Shown one piece after another: positions 40,531-48,795 of a stretch of 64,000 nucleotides of DNA (position 1 is the stretch's first letter; each line of letters opens with the position of its first letter). A program made the translations under genes and the position numbers. The notes beneath the pieces were generated by a model. It was not told the DNA's origin and searched no databases. It saw only the letters and a program-made list of their open reading frames with translations. The stretch is from Eubacterium sp. (GTDB lineage Bacteria; Bacillota; Clostridia; Lachnospirales; Lachnospiraceae): contig JAFRNE010000004.1 in the NCBI GenBank assembly GCA_017430325.1, positions 62,001-126,000 on the forward strand, in the 5' to 3' direction.

Positions 40531-41927
40531 ATTTCTACCTCCGGGAGCTGTCTTATCTTCTCAAGCTCCTCTGATGCTTTCCGATAGTATTCATCCGCCA
40601 TTTTTACAAGATATCTGTAATCCTTAGGATCAGCATCCTTCTCAGCCACGTCATAAAGGCACTGGTTGCATTTATCTATAAATGTCTTCCACTCTTCATA
40701 ATAAGGAAGGAATCTCTGATGCCATGCTTCTGCAGGTATCTTATTTTCCTCTTCATAAGAACCGGAATCCTCTGTTTTTGGTTCTTCATCTGCTTTTTCA
40801 GGCTCTTTCTCAACTGTAAGAACCATTTCCGGTTCTTCCTGTTTCACTTCTAAGCTTTCTTCCGGCTTCTCTTCCGTTTTTTCCTCCTGCTTATCTTCAG
40901 GCTTCTTTTCTTTCTTCTCAGCAGGTTTCTTCTCAGCCTTCGGCTTAACAACCTCAACCTTCTTAGGCTTCGGTTTATCCTTTGGCTTATCCTTCGGCTT
41001 GACTTCAGTGTTATTGACAGGTGCTGAAGGCTCTGATTTCTCAGGCTCCTTTTTTTCATTGACCGGGTAATCTATTTCAAAAACCTTCTTATATTTATCT
41101 CTGCCGCTTCCTTCACCGGAAAGAAGCCTATTGAGATATTCAGCCAGATCATCCCACATATAATATTCCGTCTCACCGCTTCTATATGAAATGACAGCAA
41201 GCTTCTGTTCAGGCTCTTTTATGGTAAGCTGCATCTTCCCCTGTCCCGGAATACGCCCTATGATAGTTCTTGATCCGGCCGGAGCAATAGCCTCGTACAG
41301 CTCTTTTATGCTCTGATCCTCTTCTGATGTAAGCCATGCATATTCCTCTGCGTGCTCCGGATCTTTGAAAAAGTCATATATCAGCCGCTGCATATTATTG
41401 ACAGGTTCATATTCTGATGATTCTATAATGGATCCAGTTTTCTCTGCTTCCTGAGTTTCATACCTTATAGAGGCGGCTTCTATCGCCACCTCTATATCTG
41501 AAATCTGCTGTTCTTCCTGATATTCCTTCTTTATCGTTCTGATTTCCTCTCTTGTCATATCAGGAGCCAACTCTTCAACAATCGCAGGAGGGAGAGTAAG
41601 CATCTCAGAAAGCTTCGCATAACCGAAACCCTTATATTTATCTTCAAGCATTTCACTGTATCCATTCACCGAATACGTGTCATTAATTCCGATATATCTT
41701 GATACCATAGTCGTATCAAGTCCATACTCAGCTTTCGCAAATTCAAATACGCTCTTATATCCGCTTTCCGTGAGTATATTGGTATCTCTGGCCACCTTGA
41801 GCATATAACCGACTTTGACGAAGCTCTCTGCTTCGCTCATAAGTTCTCTGTCAAGATTCTCCTTAAAACTGTTATAATCTGCATATGTCACAAGATTTGT
41901 ACCTGTCACATTATTTATCTCAATCAT
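40527..41927 (-). CDS. Large early protein with a Lys/Glu/Pro-rich linker
   Basis: The 466-residue protein has an N-terminal helical domain (to about residue 110: SEAESFVKVGYMLKVARDTN, FEFAKAEYGLDTTMVSRYIG) that looks like a DNA-binding or ParB-like helical region. A middle domain covers about 165-280, a low-complexity KPKDKPKP and EKKPEDKQEEK linker about 295-390, and a C-terminal helical domain about 400-466 (WHQRFLPYYEEWKTFIDKC). Proteins with this start occur in Lachnospiraceae mobile elements, but I know no function. It lies downstream of pcfJ in the same direction, ten bases away. Confidence 0.65.
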   Translation of the reverse strand: MIEINNVTGTNLVTYADYNSFKENLDRELMSEAESFVKVGYMLKVARDTNILTESGYKSVFEFAKAEYGLDTTMVSRYIGINDTYSVNGYSEMLEDKYKGFGYAKLSEMLTLPPAIVEELAPDMTREEIRTIKKEYQEEQQISDIEVAIEAASIRYETQEAEKTGSIIESSEYEPVNNMQRLIYDFFKDPEHAEEYAWLTSEEDQSIKELYEAIAPAGSRTIIGRIPGQGKMQLTIKEPEQKLAVISYRSGETEYYMWDDLAEYLNRLLSGEGSGRDKYKKVFEIDYPVNEKKEPEKSEPSAPVNNTEVKPKDKPKDKPKPKKVEVVKPKAEKKPAEKKEKKPEDKQEEKTEEKPEESLEVKQEEPEMVLTVEKEPEKADEEPKTEDSGSYEEENKIPAEAWHQRFLPYYEEWKTFIDKCNQCLYDVAEKDADPKDYRYLVKMADEYYRKASEELEKIRQLPEVEI

Positions 41928-41937
41928 CCTGATCCTC

Positions 41938-43575
41938 CTATACCGCTATTCTGAGACGGGTCTGATTTTCTGTCTTCTTTGTTCTCTTTCCTTTGCTCTT
42001 CAGCATGTTTTCAAATTCTTCTATACACTTCTTTGCTTCTTTCGTTACATTCTTCTTATCATGGGCTCCGTACCACTGACAGATTGCATTACCTTCTACC
42101 TCGATCGTAACGTATGGTTTATCAGGCATATCTTCCGAGCGCATGAAGAGTATTGCCGTTCTCCCTTCATTGTGTTTTCGCAGATAATTATCACCACCTA
42201 CACAGTGATGAAGCGCCCAGCCTTCCTTTACGATCTCCGCTGCATCTCTGGCAGGCCTGATAACATATCCACTGTTTCTGAAGCCATATCTTCTGTTCAG
42301 GCTTCTGTATTTGCCCGGTATCTTTGTGAATTTCTCACTGACTTCTTTGAGCCGCCGTTCATTTTTACGATCATTCTTCTCTTTGACCATCTTGTCATGC
42401 GATTTTTTCAGATTTCTCGGATAGATGAATACCTGGTTCGTCATATCATATCCCAGTTCAGCCCGCATGTTCAGATAATCCCTGTAATGCGAATATACCT
42501 CATAATCGCTATGGTTATACCCATTCTTTTCTGCTTTGTATTTCTCAATTCTGTTCATAAGCTGCTCAAGCGTCATATACTTAAGTAGTTCATCTATTGT
42601 ATTTAAGTAGTATTCATTATTCTCGAAGAACTCCACCTCTTTATCCGTATACCTTACCCCCTCCTTCTTTTCTCTCTGGAATATGACGAACCTGACATAT
42701 TTTGCATTTCTAAGCTGCTTCACTCTTTCAGGATATATCTTGTATATCTCATCAGGCTTTTTCTTCCTCTTATTTATCTTTCCGTCAATACCACTCCGAA
42801 GAAGGTGATGTTTAACCATCTCATCCATATTGAATTTGACTTCCATTTCTATCAGAGGACATCTGCAATATGATGCGAATATCTTTATATATGCAGCATT
42901 TTCATCCCACGCATAATAGAGCTTATCGAGCCATTTTATTAAGTCACTCAAAGGACAGTATTTTAATGGCGTTTGTTTGTATATTTCCGCCGGATTACCG
43001 ATCGTTATCCCTGAATATCCTGTCATCTTCGTTGAATGTCTCCATTCAGTGTGAGGATCACCACTGTAATATCCTGTCCAATATGTAAAATACGATCTGA
43101 CCTTTCCTATATAGAAAAATATTCGCATACACTCTGTTAATCTGATATCTTCCTTCTTATCGATACTGTCCACTTTTCTTGCCTCGAAATATCTGACACT
43201 CATTCCGCCATCTATCGCCTGCCATACATAGAAGTAATTCCATGTATAGTCATACTTCCAGTTTCTTTTGGGTTTCAGAAGAGCCTTTGCTCCGCATTTA
43301 ATACAGTTGTCATATTCCATATCTGACGGTATTTTGTGATAGATTTTACCGTTATATATATCCTCGATGTCTGCTGATCCGGTACGCAGTGTGTAGTCAG
43401 CTCCGCAGCAGGTACAATGATAATCCGCATAATTGCCTTTTCTCTTATAGAAGAGCCTTCTGGTCTTATCCATCACCGCACTTACCGCATCCTCAAAGTC
43501 CTCGGGAAGCTCCGGAAGCTTAGCAAAATCCTCTTCCATTATCTTCGTCTCATAATTAAGGTCCTTATGTGACAT
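41938..43575 (-). CDS. PcfJ-like protein
   Basis: The 545-residue protein has two N-terminal Cys pairs (CTCCGA and CIKCGA, a likely zinc ribbon, residues about 53-96) and a C-terminal PcfJ domain with ALHHCVGGDNYLRKHNEG, TAILFMRS and PYVTIEVEGNAICQWYG near residues 450-505. PcfJ-type proteins are found in conjugative elements (named after pCF10) and phages; the function is unknown. The neighbour upstream is the PcfK/AcrIIA9-type gene, with only the start codon base between them, as in conjugative elements. Confidence 0.85.
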   Translation of the reverse strand: MSHKDLNYETKIMEEDFAKLPELPEDFEDAVSAVMDKTRRLFYKRKGNYADYHCTCCGADYTLRTGSADIEDIYNGKIYHKIPSDMEYDNCIKCGAKALLKPKRNWKYDYTWNYFYVWQAIDGGMSVRYFEARKVDSIDKKEDIRLTECMRIFFYIGKVRSYFTYWTGYYSGDPHTEWRHSTKMTGYSGITIGNPAEIYKQTPLKYCPLSDLIKWLDKLYYAWDENAAYIKIFASYCRCPLIEMEVKFNMDEMVKHHLLRSGIDGKINKRKKKPDEIYKIYPERVKQLRNAKYVRFVIFQREKKEGVRYTDKEVEFFENNEYYLNTIDELLKYMTLEQLMNRIEKYKAEKNGYNHSDYEVYSHYRDYLNMRAELGYDMTNQVFIYPRNLKKSHDKMVKEKNDRKNERRLKEVSEKFTKIPGKYRSLNRRYGFRNSGYVIRPARDAAEIVKEGWALHHCVGGDNYLRKHNEGRTAILFMRSEDMPDKPYVTIEVEGNAICQWYGAHDKKNVTKEAKKCIEEFENMLKSKGKRTKKTENQTRLRIAV

Positions 43576-44082
43576 TTATGACTCCTTCCCGAGATAATAT
43601 TCTCTAATGATTCTCTTTGCCGTTCCGCTGCCGGATATTCCAAGCTGTACCTTGCCGGACATTTTAATGCCTGACGCTTCAACTATCCTCTTATCAACGT
43701 CATATCTGTTGTTGTAGGACCATGCCAATATCTTTCCGAGACATCCGATCAGGCTCTTGTCCTTTCTCCTTATAGCAATCCTGATCTCCTGATCTTCAGA
43801 GCTGAGAAGTCTTATATACTCCACCCAATCATTTATCAGCTCATGCTTTTTAGGATCCAGCTTAAGATCCTCAACCTCAACCTTGATCTTTCCTGCCGCT
43901 GCACCAAGGACAGAACACAGGCAATCTGTATAACCATCGATGTAGTCCAACGCATCATCTTCATCTATTCCATTTTCCTTTGCGAGTTCTTTGAGCGACT
44001 GCTCATCAGATGCAGCGAGAAGCTCCGCTGCCTTTTCATTGATTTCTTCACATGAATTGAAGTTCCCATACTTATCAAACAT
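43576..44082 (-). CDS. PcfK-like protein of the AcrIIA9 (Cas9 inhibitor) family
   Basis: The 168-residue protein contains LKELAKENGIDEDDALDYID, then LINDWVEYIRLLSSEDQEI, KDKSLIGCLGKILAWSYNN and GISGSGTAKRIIREYYLG. I recognise this as the PcfK-like family that includes AcrIIA9, a Cas9 inhibitor. Family members are spread widely in Firmicutes elements and most are untested, so inhibition of Cas9 is an inference. It forms a pair with the PcfJ-like gene that follows directly. Confidence 0.7.
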   Translation of the reverse strand: MFDKYGNFNSCEEINEKAAELLAASDEQSLKELAKENGIDEDDALDYIDGYTDCLCSVLGAAAGKIKVEVEDLKLDPKKHELINDWVEYIRLLSSEDQEIRIAIRRKDKSLIGCLGKILAWSYNNRYDVDKRIVEASGIKMSGKVQLGISGSGTAKRIIREYYLGKES

Positions 44083-44094
44083 AACTATCTCCTT

Positions 44095-44898
44095 TCACCA
44101 ATTGACAGCTTCATTAATCTGTCTATTTTGCTCTTCCTTTGACTGCCTTAGATATATCATTGTCGTATTAATCCCCGAATGACCTAACATATCTGCTAAC
44201 AGGGATATGTTATTGTTGTTTTTCAAGAATTGAATTGCGAAGAAATGTCTGAACGCGTGCGGATGCATATGTTCTCGTGGGAGATTATATTTTTTAGCAT
44301 ACCTCCTACACATCTCTGAAACGCCTCCTGAAGTAATTCTTGCATTCCACTTGTTTTTAAACAATAATTCATCATCCCCATAGTCTTTATAAACGTCAGC
44401 AATATCTTCTCTCAGTTTTACGGGTATATGTATAGTTCTTATTTTTCCTTTTGTCCAAAGTTCAGCAAACCCCTGATCCAAGTCGCGTTTGGTAATCCTT
44501 ATCGCCTCAGATACTCTTGCTCCGGTCATGGCTAGAATTTTGAAACGCGCTTCAATATCGCGTTTTCCATCGTCTTCAAGACATTTAATAAGATGCTTGT
44601 ATTCGTCAAGTGTGATTACATTTTGCACGTATGACGCCTTCTGTACCCTTACCTTCTTTACTTGAATTTCCTCAATGCCTTTAAATTTCATATAGCAGTT
44701 AATACTACTCAGGTATAAATTGACTGTCTTGGGGCTATGACTCATCAATAACTCCTGTTTAAACCCGATCAGATCTGCCTTCGTAATACTCTCGTATTTT
44801 TGAAAATATCTCTCAACTTGATGGCTATACATATATATAGTATTTTCACTCTTTTCATTTTCTCTCATCCAGTTAATGAACTCTTTTATATCGGTCAT
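44095..44898 (-). CDS. Tyrosine recombinase, short XerC/D-like
   Basis: The 267-residue recombinase has all catalytic positions: Arg in TGARVSEAI, Lys in WTKGKIRTI, HAFRHFF (His, Arg), GHSG and TTMIYLR (Tyr). The N-terminal core-binding domain is short (about 95 residues), with no arm-binding domain, as in XerC/D rather than in phage integrases. It lies far from the att sites and within the early operon, so its target is unknown. It follows the methylase-like gene by 15 bases. Confidence 0.9.
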   Translation of the reverse strand: MTDIKEFINWMRENEKSENTIYMYSHQVERYFQKYESITKADLIGFKQELLMSHSPKTVNLYLSSINCYMKFKGIEEIQVKKVRVQKASYVQNVITLDEYKHLIKCLEDDGKRDIEARFKILAMTGARVSEAIRITKRDLDQGFAELWTKGKIRTIHIPVKLREDIADVYKDYGDDELLFKNKWNARITSGGVSEMCRRYAKKYNLPREHMHPHAFRHFFAIQFLKNNNNISLLADMLGHSGINTTMIYLRQSKEEQNRQINEAVNW

Positions 44899-44913
44899 CA
44901 GTCTCCCCCTACG

Positions 44914-45636
44914 TTACATCAGACATCCGCAGTTCTTCGGTGTTCTGAACACTCTCGACCTCGGATAATTTGCGTGATACGGTTCCATTAACGTATCTCC
45001 CTGAACTACTATTCCATTGATTCCATACATGCTCATTTGTATATAGCACATATATGCTGCCGTCCAATCCAGGTCCTGCGCAACTACTCGCATACATTGT
45101 TGATAATTGAAACCCTTTTCATTTAACACCTTAGCCATAGCGAGGATCATTCCTCCTGCTCCGGCAGACGGTTCATTCATACTGAACGTTTCACCTTCCG
45201 ATAGATTTTCCGGAATTGCGAGTTCTGCCGTAGCAAGTGAAAGATTAAACGGTGTAAAAAACTGCCCCGTATTCTTGTTGCCTGCACCACTCTCCATATA
45301 TATCTCGCCAAGAATATCACCTATCTCACTTTCAAATGCTAAAGTCAGGTGAGCAGCCATTTTATAAAAGACATTCTTCTCATCTTCGTCATATCTGTTG
45401 ATCGTATCGTTATAAAGCCTTTCCCTTTCATGCCATACTTTGTCACGATGCAGAACACATGAATTTTGTATTGATATAGCGAAAACCGTTACAAAATCAC
45501 TTAATATCTGATGCGGCGAATACTTTCCGGATATACTCTGTATCAGTTTGACTACTTCCTTCTTATGATTCACGCCATCATTTCTGAATGTATGAAAAGC
45601 TGGACGGGGTCTGGTATTTTCTTCAAATATAAACAT
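44914..45636 (-). CDS. N6-adenine methylase-like protein without the catalytic NPPF motif
   Basis: The 240-residue protein resembles the methyltransferase core of HsdM: KNTGQFFTPFNLSLATAELA, NEPSAGAGGMILAMAK (SAM loop, near residue 148) and VVAQDLDWTAAYMCYIQMSM. It stops soon after GDTLMEPYH, before or without the (N/D)PPF/Y catalytic motif. This short form is common in clostridial phages. The ATG at 45634-45636 follows GAGGTGA and overlaps the stop of the upstream recombinase. It may be a decoy, a subunit or a degenerate protein. Confidence 0.75.
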   Translation of the reverse strand: MFIFEENTRPRPAFHTFRNDGVNHKKEVVKLIQSISGKYSPHQILSDFVTVFAISIQNSCVLHRDKVWHERERLYNDTINRYDEDEKNVFYKMAAHLTLAFESEIGDILGEIYMESGAGNKNTGQFFTPFNLSLATAELAIPENLSEGETFSMNEPSAGAGGMILAMAKVLNEKGFNYQQCMRVVAQDLDWTAAYMCYIQMSMYGINGIVVQGDTLMEPYHANYPRSRVFRTPKNCGCLM

Positions 45637-45638
45637 AG

Positions 45639-46688
45639 TCACCTCACATATTTCTCATGCATATACTTGAGACTGTCATCGCTAATATCCAGATATATCT
45701 GAGTCGTGCTAAGCTGCTCATGCCCAAGCATCTTTGATACCATCTCGATCGGCATACCGTTCCGGAGAGCATTTGTCGCACATGTCCTTCGGAATTTATG
45801 CGGGTATGCATCAACCCCGACCTTTCTTCCAAGCTTGCGGACGAAGCTCTCAATCGTCCCGGCATCCGCATGATCCGAATTGTCAACGAACTCAGGGTTC
45901 TTGTACCATTCTCCATAGAATCTATGTGGCAGTCCTTTTTTGTCGAATTTTTCCAAAGATACCATTCTTGGAAATAACCAAATCGAATCATCGCTTCGGT
46001 CTTTTACATACTGGTCAACCGCAAAGCGTGCCGTTGCGTTCAGATATACAAATCGGTCTTTCTGCCCTTTACCGTGAACAAGAATGCTCGCATCCTCATT
46101 GATGTCCATGATTTTTATCCCGACAAGCTCTGAGACTCTGCATCCTGTTGAAAGAAGCATCTCGAAAATGCATTTTTCTTTCGAGTTCTTCAGCTCATTT
46201 CTCATCTTCACAACATCATCATCGTTGAAAGCGTTCTTCCTGGTCTTTGGCTGCTTAACTGTTTCTATTCCGACCATCGGGTTCTTTGTGATGATTCCTT
46301 CACCATATAACCAGGTAAAGAATGATGACATCGTCCTGATCTCATTGCTGACAGTTACCTTTTTGACGCCGTCTCTGAGTCGATACGCGATCCAAACCCT
46401 AAGATCATCGATGGTTACGTCGACAGCGTTTTTCTTTATTCTTCCGAATGTCGAATTGAGTCCTTCTCTGTAAAACTTGATCGTTCTGTCAGTACATCCT
46501 TTAATTTTCTTTGATACGAGAAACTTCTTGATGAGCATTTCATTTGTGTCAGCTTTATACTTAACAATCTCCGTTGACTTCTTTCTCACGTCGTACTTAT
46601 CGAGAATGATATATATTGAATTACTGACAGCGAACTGATCGGTCACATAGTCACCGATGTGCTCCATGATTTCATCAATTAATTCCAT
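45639..46688 (-). CDS. Tyrosine recombinase, phage/XerD-like
   Basis: The 349-residue recombinase has Arg in TGCRVSELVG, Lys in HGKGQKDRFV, HKFRRTCAT, GHEQLSTTQIYLD (His and Tyr). An extra N-terminal segment of about 70 residues precedes the core-binding domain. The start is the ATG at 46686-46688, behind TAGGAG. With the recombinase at 44095 and the methylase-like gene between, it forms a co-oriented three-gene block. Neither enzyme is needed to explain integration, since the attR-side integrase does that. Confidence 0.9.
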   Translation of the reverse strand: MELIDEIMEHIGDYVTDQFAVSNSIYIILDKYDVRKKSTEIVKYKADTNEMLIKKFLVSKKIKGCTDRTIKFYREGLNSTFGRIKKNAVDVTIDDLRVWIAYRLRDGVKKVTVSNEIRTMSSFFTWLYGEGIITKNPMVGIETVKQPKTRKNAFNDDDVVKMRNELKNSKEKCIFEMLLSTGCRVSELVGIKIMDINEDASILVHGKGQKDRFVYLNATARFAVDQYVKDRSDDSIWLFPRMVSLEKFDKKGLPHRFYGEWYKNPEFVDNSDHADAGTIESFVRKLGRKVGVDAYPHKFRRTCATNALRNGMPIEMVSKMLGHEQLSTTQIYLDISDDSLKYMHEKYVR

Positions 46689-46696
46689 CTCTTCTC

Positions 46697-47065
46697 CTAT
46701 TCCACGCACATATACGTAAGTAGTCCGTTAGCCACGCAGGCATATATTGCCGGTACAATCATTTCGTTGCCGGTCTCCTTATAGATGATCAGCATTGTTA
46801 TAGCCGCTGCCAGATTGAGTAGACAAAGCTTATAGAATCTGTTAATATACTTCTTGAGTACATTTCTTCCTCGTCTTGGACATTTGGAAGAACAGAGCTG
46901 TCCTGTGCCCGCAGGATGGCTCTTTTCTTTTTCAAAGCCTATACTCTCAATCTCTCTCTTTCTCGGAATTGCAACCGTTTCCGACTCAGGATAATCATTC
47001 TTCTCATCCTCTTGCGCCGGCGCAAAACCGACATTTTTCACTTCATCAGGAAAAATCTCTATCAT
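46697..47065 (-). CDS. Two-helix membrane protein
   Basis: The 122-residue protein has a charged N-terminal half (with CSSKCPRRGRN near residue 62) and two membrane helices at about 78-97 and 101-120. AGGAGGGCAAT precedes the start. Codons 13-17 are a copy of the palindrome, read as FAPAQ. The stop overlaps the start region of the recombinase gene. The function is unknown. Confidence 0.6.
   Translation of the reverse strand: MIEIFPDEVKNVGFAPAQEDEKNDYPESETVAIPRKREIESIGFEKEKSHPAGTGQLCSSKCPRRGRNVLKKYINRFYKLCLLNLAAAITMLIIYKETGNEMIVPAIYACVANGLLTYMCVE
47012..47025. repeat. Dispersed palindrome, copy 5
   Basis: Perfect TTGCGCCGGCGCAA, near the 5' end of the two-helix membrane protein gene. Confidence 0.8.
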
Positions 47066-47322
47066 ATTGCCCTCCTGTAAATGTTCTCAAGGTGATCGTT
47101 ATGAATATCCTTCGCACAAAGCGGTACAAACACCTTGATTTTCTCTCTTGCTTCTTTCTTCGCTCTCTCCGCTGTATAATCAGCCCTGTTCCATCTTTCC
47201 TCCCAGATCATTGTCGGCCGCACCCATGAAGGGGCTCCTTGATTTGAAAGTTCACATACAATGAAGCTTCTTATCTCGAGCAGTTTCAGCTTCTGCATTT
47301 CTTCATATGTCTTAGCCTTCAT
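47062..47322 (-). CDS. Hypothetical phage protein, 86 residues
   Basis: The protein (MKAKTYEEMQKLKLLEIRSF) is basic and helical, with WVRPTMIWEERWNRADYTAE in the middle, a pattern I cannot assign. The ATG at 47320-47322 follows GAGGTTAATG; two upstream in-frame ATGs are less well placed. It overlaps both neighbours slightly. Confidence 0.55.
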   Translation of the reverse strand: MKAKTYEEMQKLKLLEIRSFIVCELSNQGAPSWVRPTMIWEERWNRADYTAERAKKEAREKIKVFVPLCAKDIHNDHLENIYRRAI

Positions 47323-47551
47323 CATTAACCTCATATTCTGTCTGCTTTTCCAATACTTCCATGATTTCCCGTATCATCTCAAAATCATCATGTTTATCAA
47401 GCCATATCCTTACAAACCGTCTGCCATAGAAGTACGCTATTACGCAGTTCTGGCTCTCGATATAGGTCATCGCATACATTTCTTTGCATCTGTCCGTCTT
47501 CTTCAGCACTTCTACAAGTGCGCCACATATTGCTTCTTTATTCTTTGCCAT
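47312..47551 (-). CDS. Hypothetical phage protein, 79 residues
   Basis: The protein (MAKNKEAICGALVEVLKKTD) has an alpha-beta pattern with CVIAYFYGRRFVRIWLD. The ATG at 47549-47551 follows CAGGAGAG; the frame is open further upstream but without a site. No family is recognised. It is one of a string of small early genes between 48242 and 46697. Confidence 0.6.
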   Translation of the reverse strand: MAKNKEAICGALVEVLKKTDRCKEMYAMTYIESQNCVIAYFYGRRFVRIWLDKHDDFEMIREIMEVLEKQTEYEVNDEG

Positions 47552-47552
47552 A

Positions 47553-47753
47553 TCACTCTCCTGTACACTGCGCCCTGCGCAGCTTCTCCAACGCTTCAGT
47601 ATCAAACAGGATAGGACTGTTCGGCTTTCCGTTTCCGCCCCTCCATGCAATCTTAAGATCCGTTCTGGTCTTGAAGATCAGTAGAAGGTCTGTCTCCGGC
47701 CAGCCCATCTCCTTTAATTCGCTCAGCTTCATTACCGGCTTTGGATACTTCAT
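47553..47753 (-). CDS. Small DNA-binding-like protein (possible excisionase)
   Basis: The 66-residue protein (MKYPKPVMKLSELKEMGWPE) has the shape of a winged-helix Xis/MerR-like domain: KLSELKEMG as first helix, then TRTDLKIAWRGGNGKPNSPI and ILFDTEALEKLRR. Excisionases have this size and layout. The ATG at 47751-47753 follows AAGGGAGGG. The identification is tentative. Confidence 0.5.
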   Translation of the reverse strand: MKYPKPVMKLSELKEMGWPETDLLLIFKTRTDLKIAWRGGNGKPNSPILFDTEALEKLRRAQCTGE

Positions 47754-47792
47754 ACCAATCCCTCCCTTCATTTGTGATATAATCTCCTTACA

Positions 47793-47808
47793 GGGTGTTG
47801 CAGCATTG
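47793..47808 (+). repeat. Second copy of the ACAGGGTGTTGCAGCA motif
   Basis: The 16 bases are identical to the loop sequence at 40054-40069. In both places the motif lies downstream of a member of the paralogous PHLW gene pair and next to a TCCTT block, i.e. AAGGAG on the minus strand. It may be part of a duplicated segment or a control element. Confidence 0.6.
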
Positions 47809-47811
47809 TTG

Positions 47812-48096
47812 TTACTCAGACTTTCGGTAGTTATGAGACTGCTTTTCGATATATTCGAGCAGTATCTTCTGATTTTGTACTTCTGCAAAACTGTCCGAAT
47901 GGAGTGCCTGAACTTGCTCTTCTACACTTAAGCCAGATAAACCTTCACATCCGAGCTTTTGCCAAAGATGCGGATCTTCCTGCTCCTGAGACTGTTCCGA
48001 TGGGCTTTCAAGCAATTTAGCAAGTATTTTTTCGATACCTTCCAGAGCTTCCGCAATTCTTTGGAGGGTATCTTTATTCTTAGAATACTTTGTCAC
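47812..48096 (-). CDS. Phage protein paralogous to 40231-40530
   Basis: The 94-residue protein (MTKYSKNKDTLQRIAEALEG) has an N-terminal coiled coil, an acidic linker and the conserved PHLWQKLGCEGLSGLSVEEQ core shared with the protein at 40231. The start is GTG 48094-48096, behind GGAGGGCG, overlapping the stop of the RHH gene upstream. The function is unknown. Confidence 0.65.
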   Translation of the reverse strand: MTKYSKNKDTLQRIAEALEGIEKILAKLLESPSEQSQEQEDPHLWQKLGCEGLSGLSVEEQVQALHSDSFAEVQNQKILLEYIEKQSHNYRKSE

Positions 48097-48242
48097 TCTG
48101 CGCCCTCCTTCTTATCTCTCAGCCAGCTACCGATTGCATAAGCTATCAGCTGGTTAAGAGTCATTCCTCTTTCATCTGCGATACGCTCCAGCTGGTTTCT
48201 CTGCTGATCTGGTATCCTGATGTGTAACTGTGTTGTTCCCAT
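48093..48242 (-). CDS. 49-residue ribbon-helix-helix protein
   Basis: The protein (MGTTQLHIRIPDQQRNQLER) has the Arc/CopG layout: a strand TTQLHIRIP, helix DQQRNQLERIADERG, helix TLNQLIAYAIGSWLRDK. GGAGGGGAA precedes the ATG. It stands directly downstream of a promoter region with two perfect inverted repeats (48302-48358), which it could bind. Confidence 0.8.
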   Translation of the reverse strand: MGTTQLHIRIPDQQRNQLERIADERGMTLNQLIAYAIGSWLRDKKEGAE

Positions 48243-48301
48243 TTCCCCTCCTTCCTGATTTCCTTAATAATTGGAAATACTTAGAGATTAGTAATTCATT
48301 T

Positions 48302-48358
48302 ACTTTGGTATTGGCTTGTCAATACCAAAGTGGTATGATTTTCAGGTTCCTGAAAATC
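48302..48358. promoter_or_regulatory. Operator cluster upstream of the RHH gene
   Basis: Three overlapping or adjacent symmetries. ACTTTGGTATTG (48302-48313) is inverted as CAATACCAAAGT (48320-48331), and minus-strand TTGACA lies in the centre. ATACCAAAGTGGTAT occupies 48322-48336, repeated with one change at 49852-49866 before the integrase gene. GATTTTCAGG-TT-CCTGAAAATC fills 48337-48358. No good -10 box follows at 17 bases, so the promoter may need an activator. Confidence 0.65.
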
Positions 48359-48374
48359 AACCATATTTCTACTT

Positions 48375-48596
48375 TTAGTTTCTACTTTTTGTAGAGTAAC
48401 AGGGCAAAAAAATATAATCTTGCTTAATATTATAAATTTTAGCAAGCATTTCGATTTCTGGAATTCTAGGAACAATTCTTCCCTTTTCCCAGTTTATTAT
48501 AGTTGCCTTTGTTACTCCCATCTTACTTGCAGCTTCTTCCTGAGTCATTTCAGCATTCACTCTGGCCGCTGCCAATGATATTCTTAGCTCTTCCAT
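48375..48596 (-). CDS. Cro-like XRE-family repressor
   Basis: The 73-residue protein is a single helix-turn-helix domain: MTQEEAASKMGVTKATIINW near residues 17-36, then EKGRIVPRIPEIEMLAKIY. Its place in the early operon, opposite to the CI-like repressor, fits Cro. A TACTTTTTGTA operator-like site (48383-48393) lies within its own 3' end. AACAGGAGGATAT precedes the start. Confidence 0.85.
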   Translation of the reverse strand: MEELRISLAAARVNAEMTQEEAASKMGVTKATIINWEKGRIVPRIPEIEMLAKIYNIKQDYIFLPCYSTKSRN

Positions 48597-48642
48597 ATAT
48601 CCTCCTGTTTTCCCCGTATAGCCGATAGGACAGCTTTTTCAT

Positions 48643-48741
48643 TTACTCCTCTTCGTCCTTACTGACCCACTTTTTTACGATCATACATATCACCGTAATA
48701 TCAAGTATTACCGTAACTGCAAAAAGAACTTTTTCTAACAT
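48643..48741 (-). CDS. 32-residue membrane peptide of the early operon
   Basis: MLEKVLFAVTVILDITVICM forms a membrane helix, followed by a charged tail IVKKWVSKDEEE. AGGAGGCGGTAGT precedes the ATG (48739-48741). It is the second gene after the early promoter. The function is unknown; such peptides may act on the host membrane. Confidence 0.65.
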   Translation of the reverse strand: MLEKVLFAVTVILDITVICMIVKKWVSKDEEE

Positions 48742-48795
48742 ACTACCGCCTCCTATTATATTTATATTGACAATGAGCTTAAAAGAAGTTACCCT

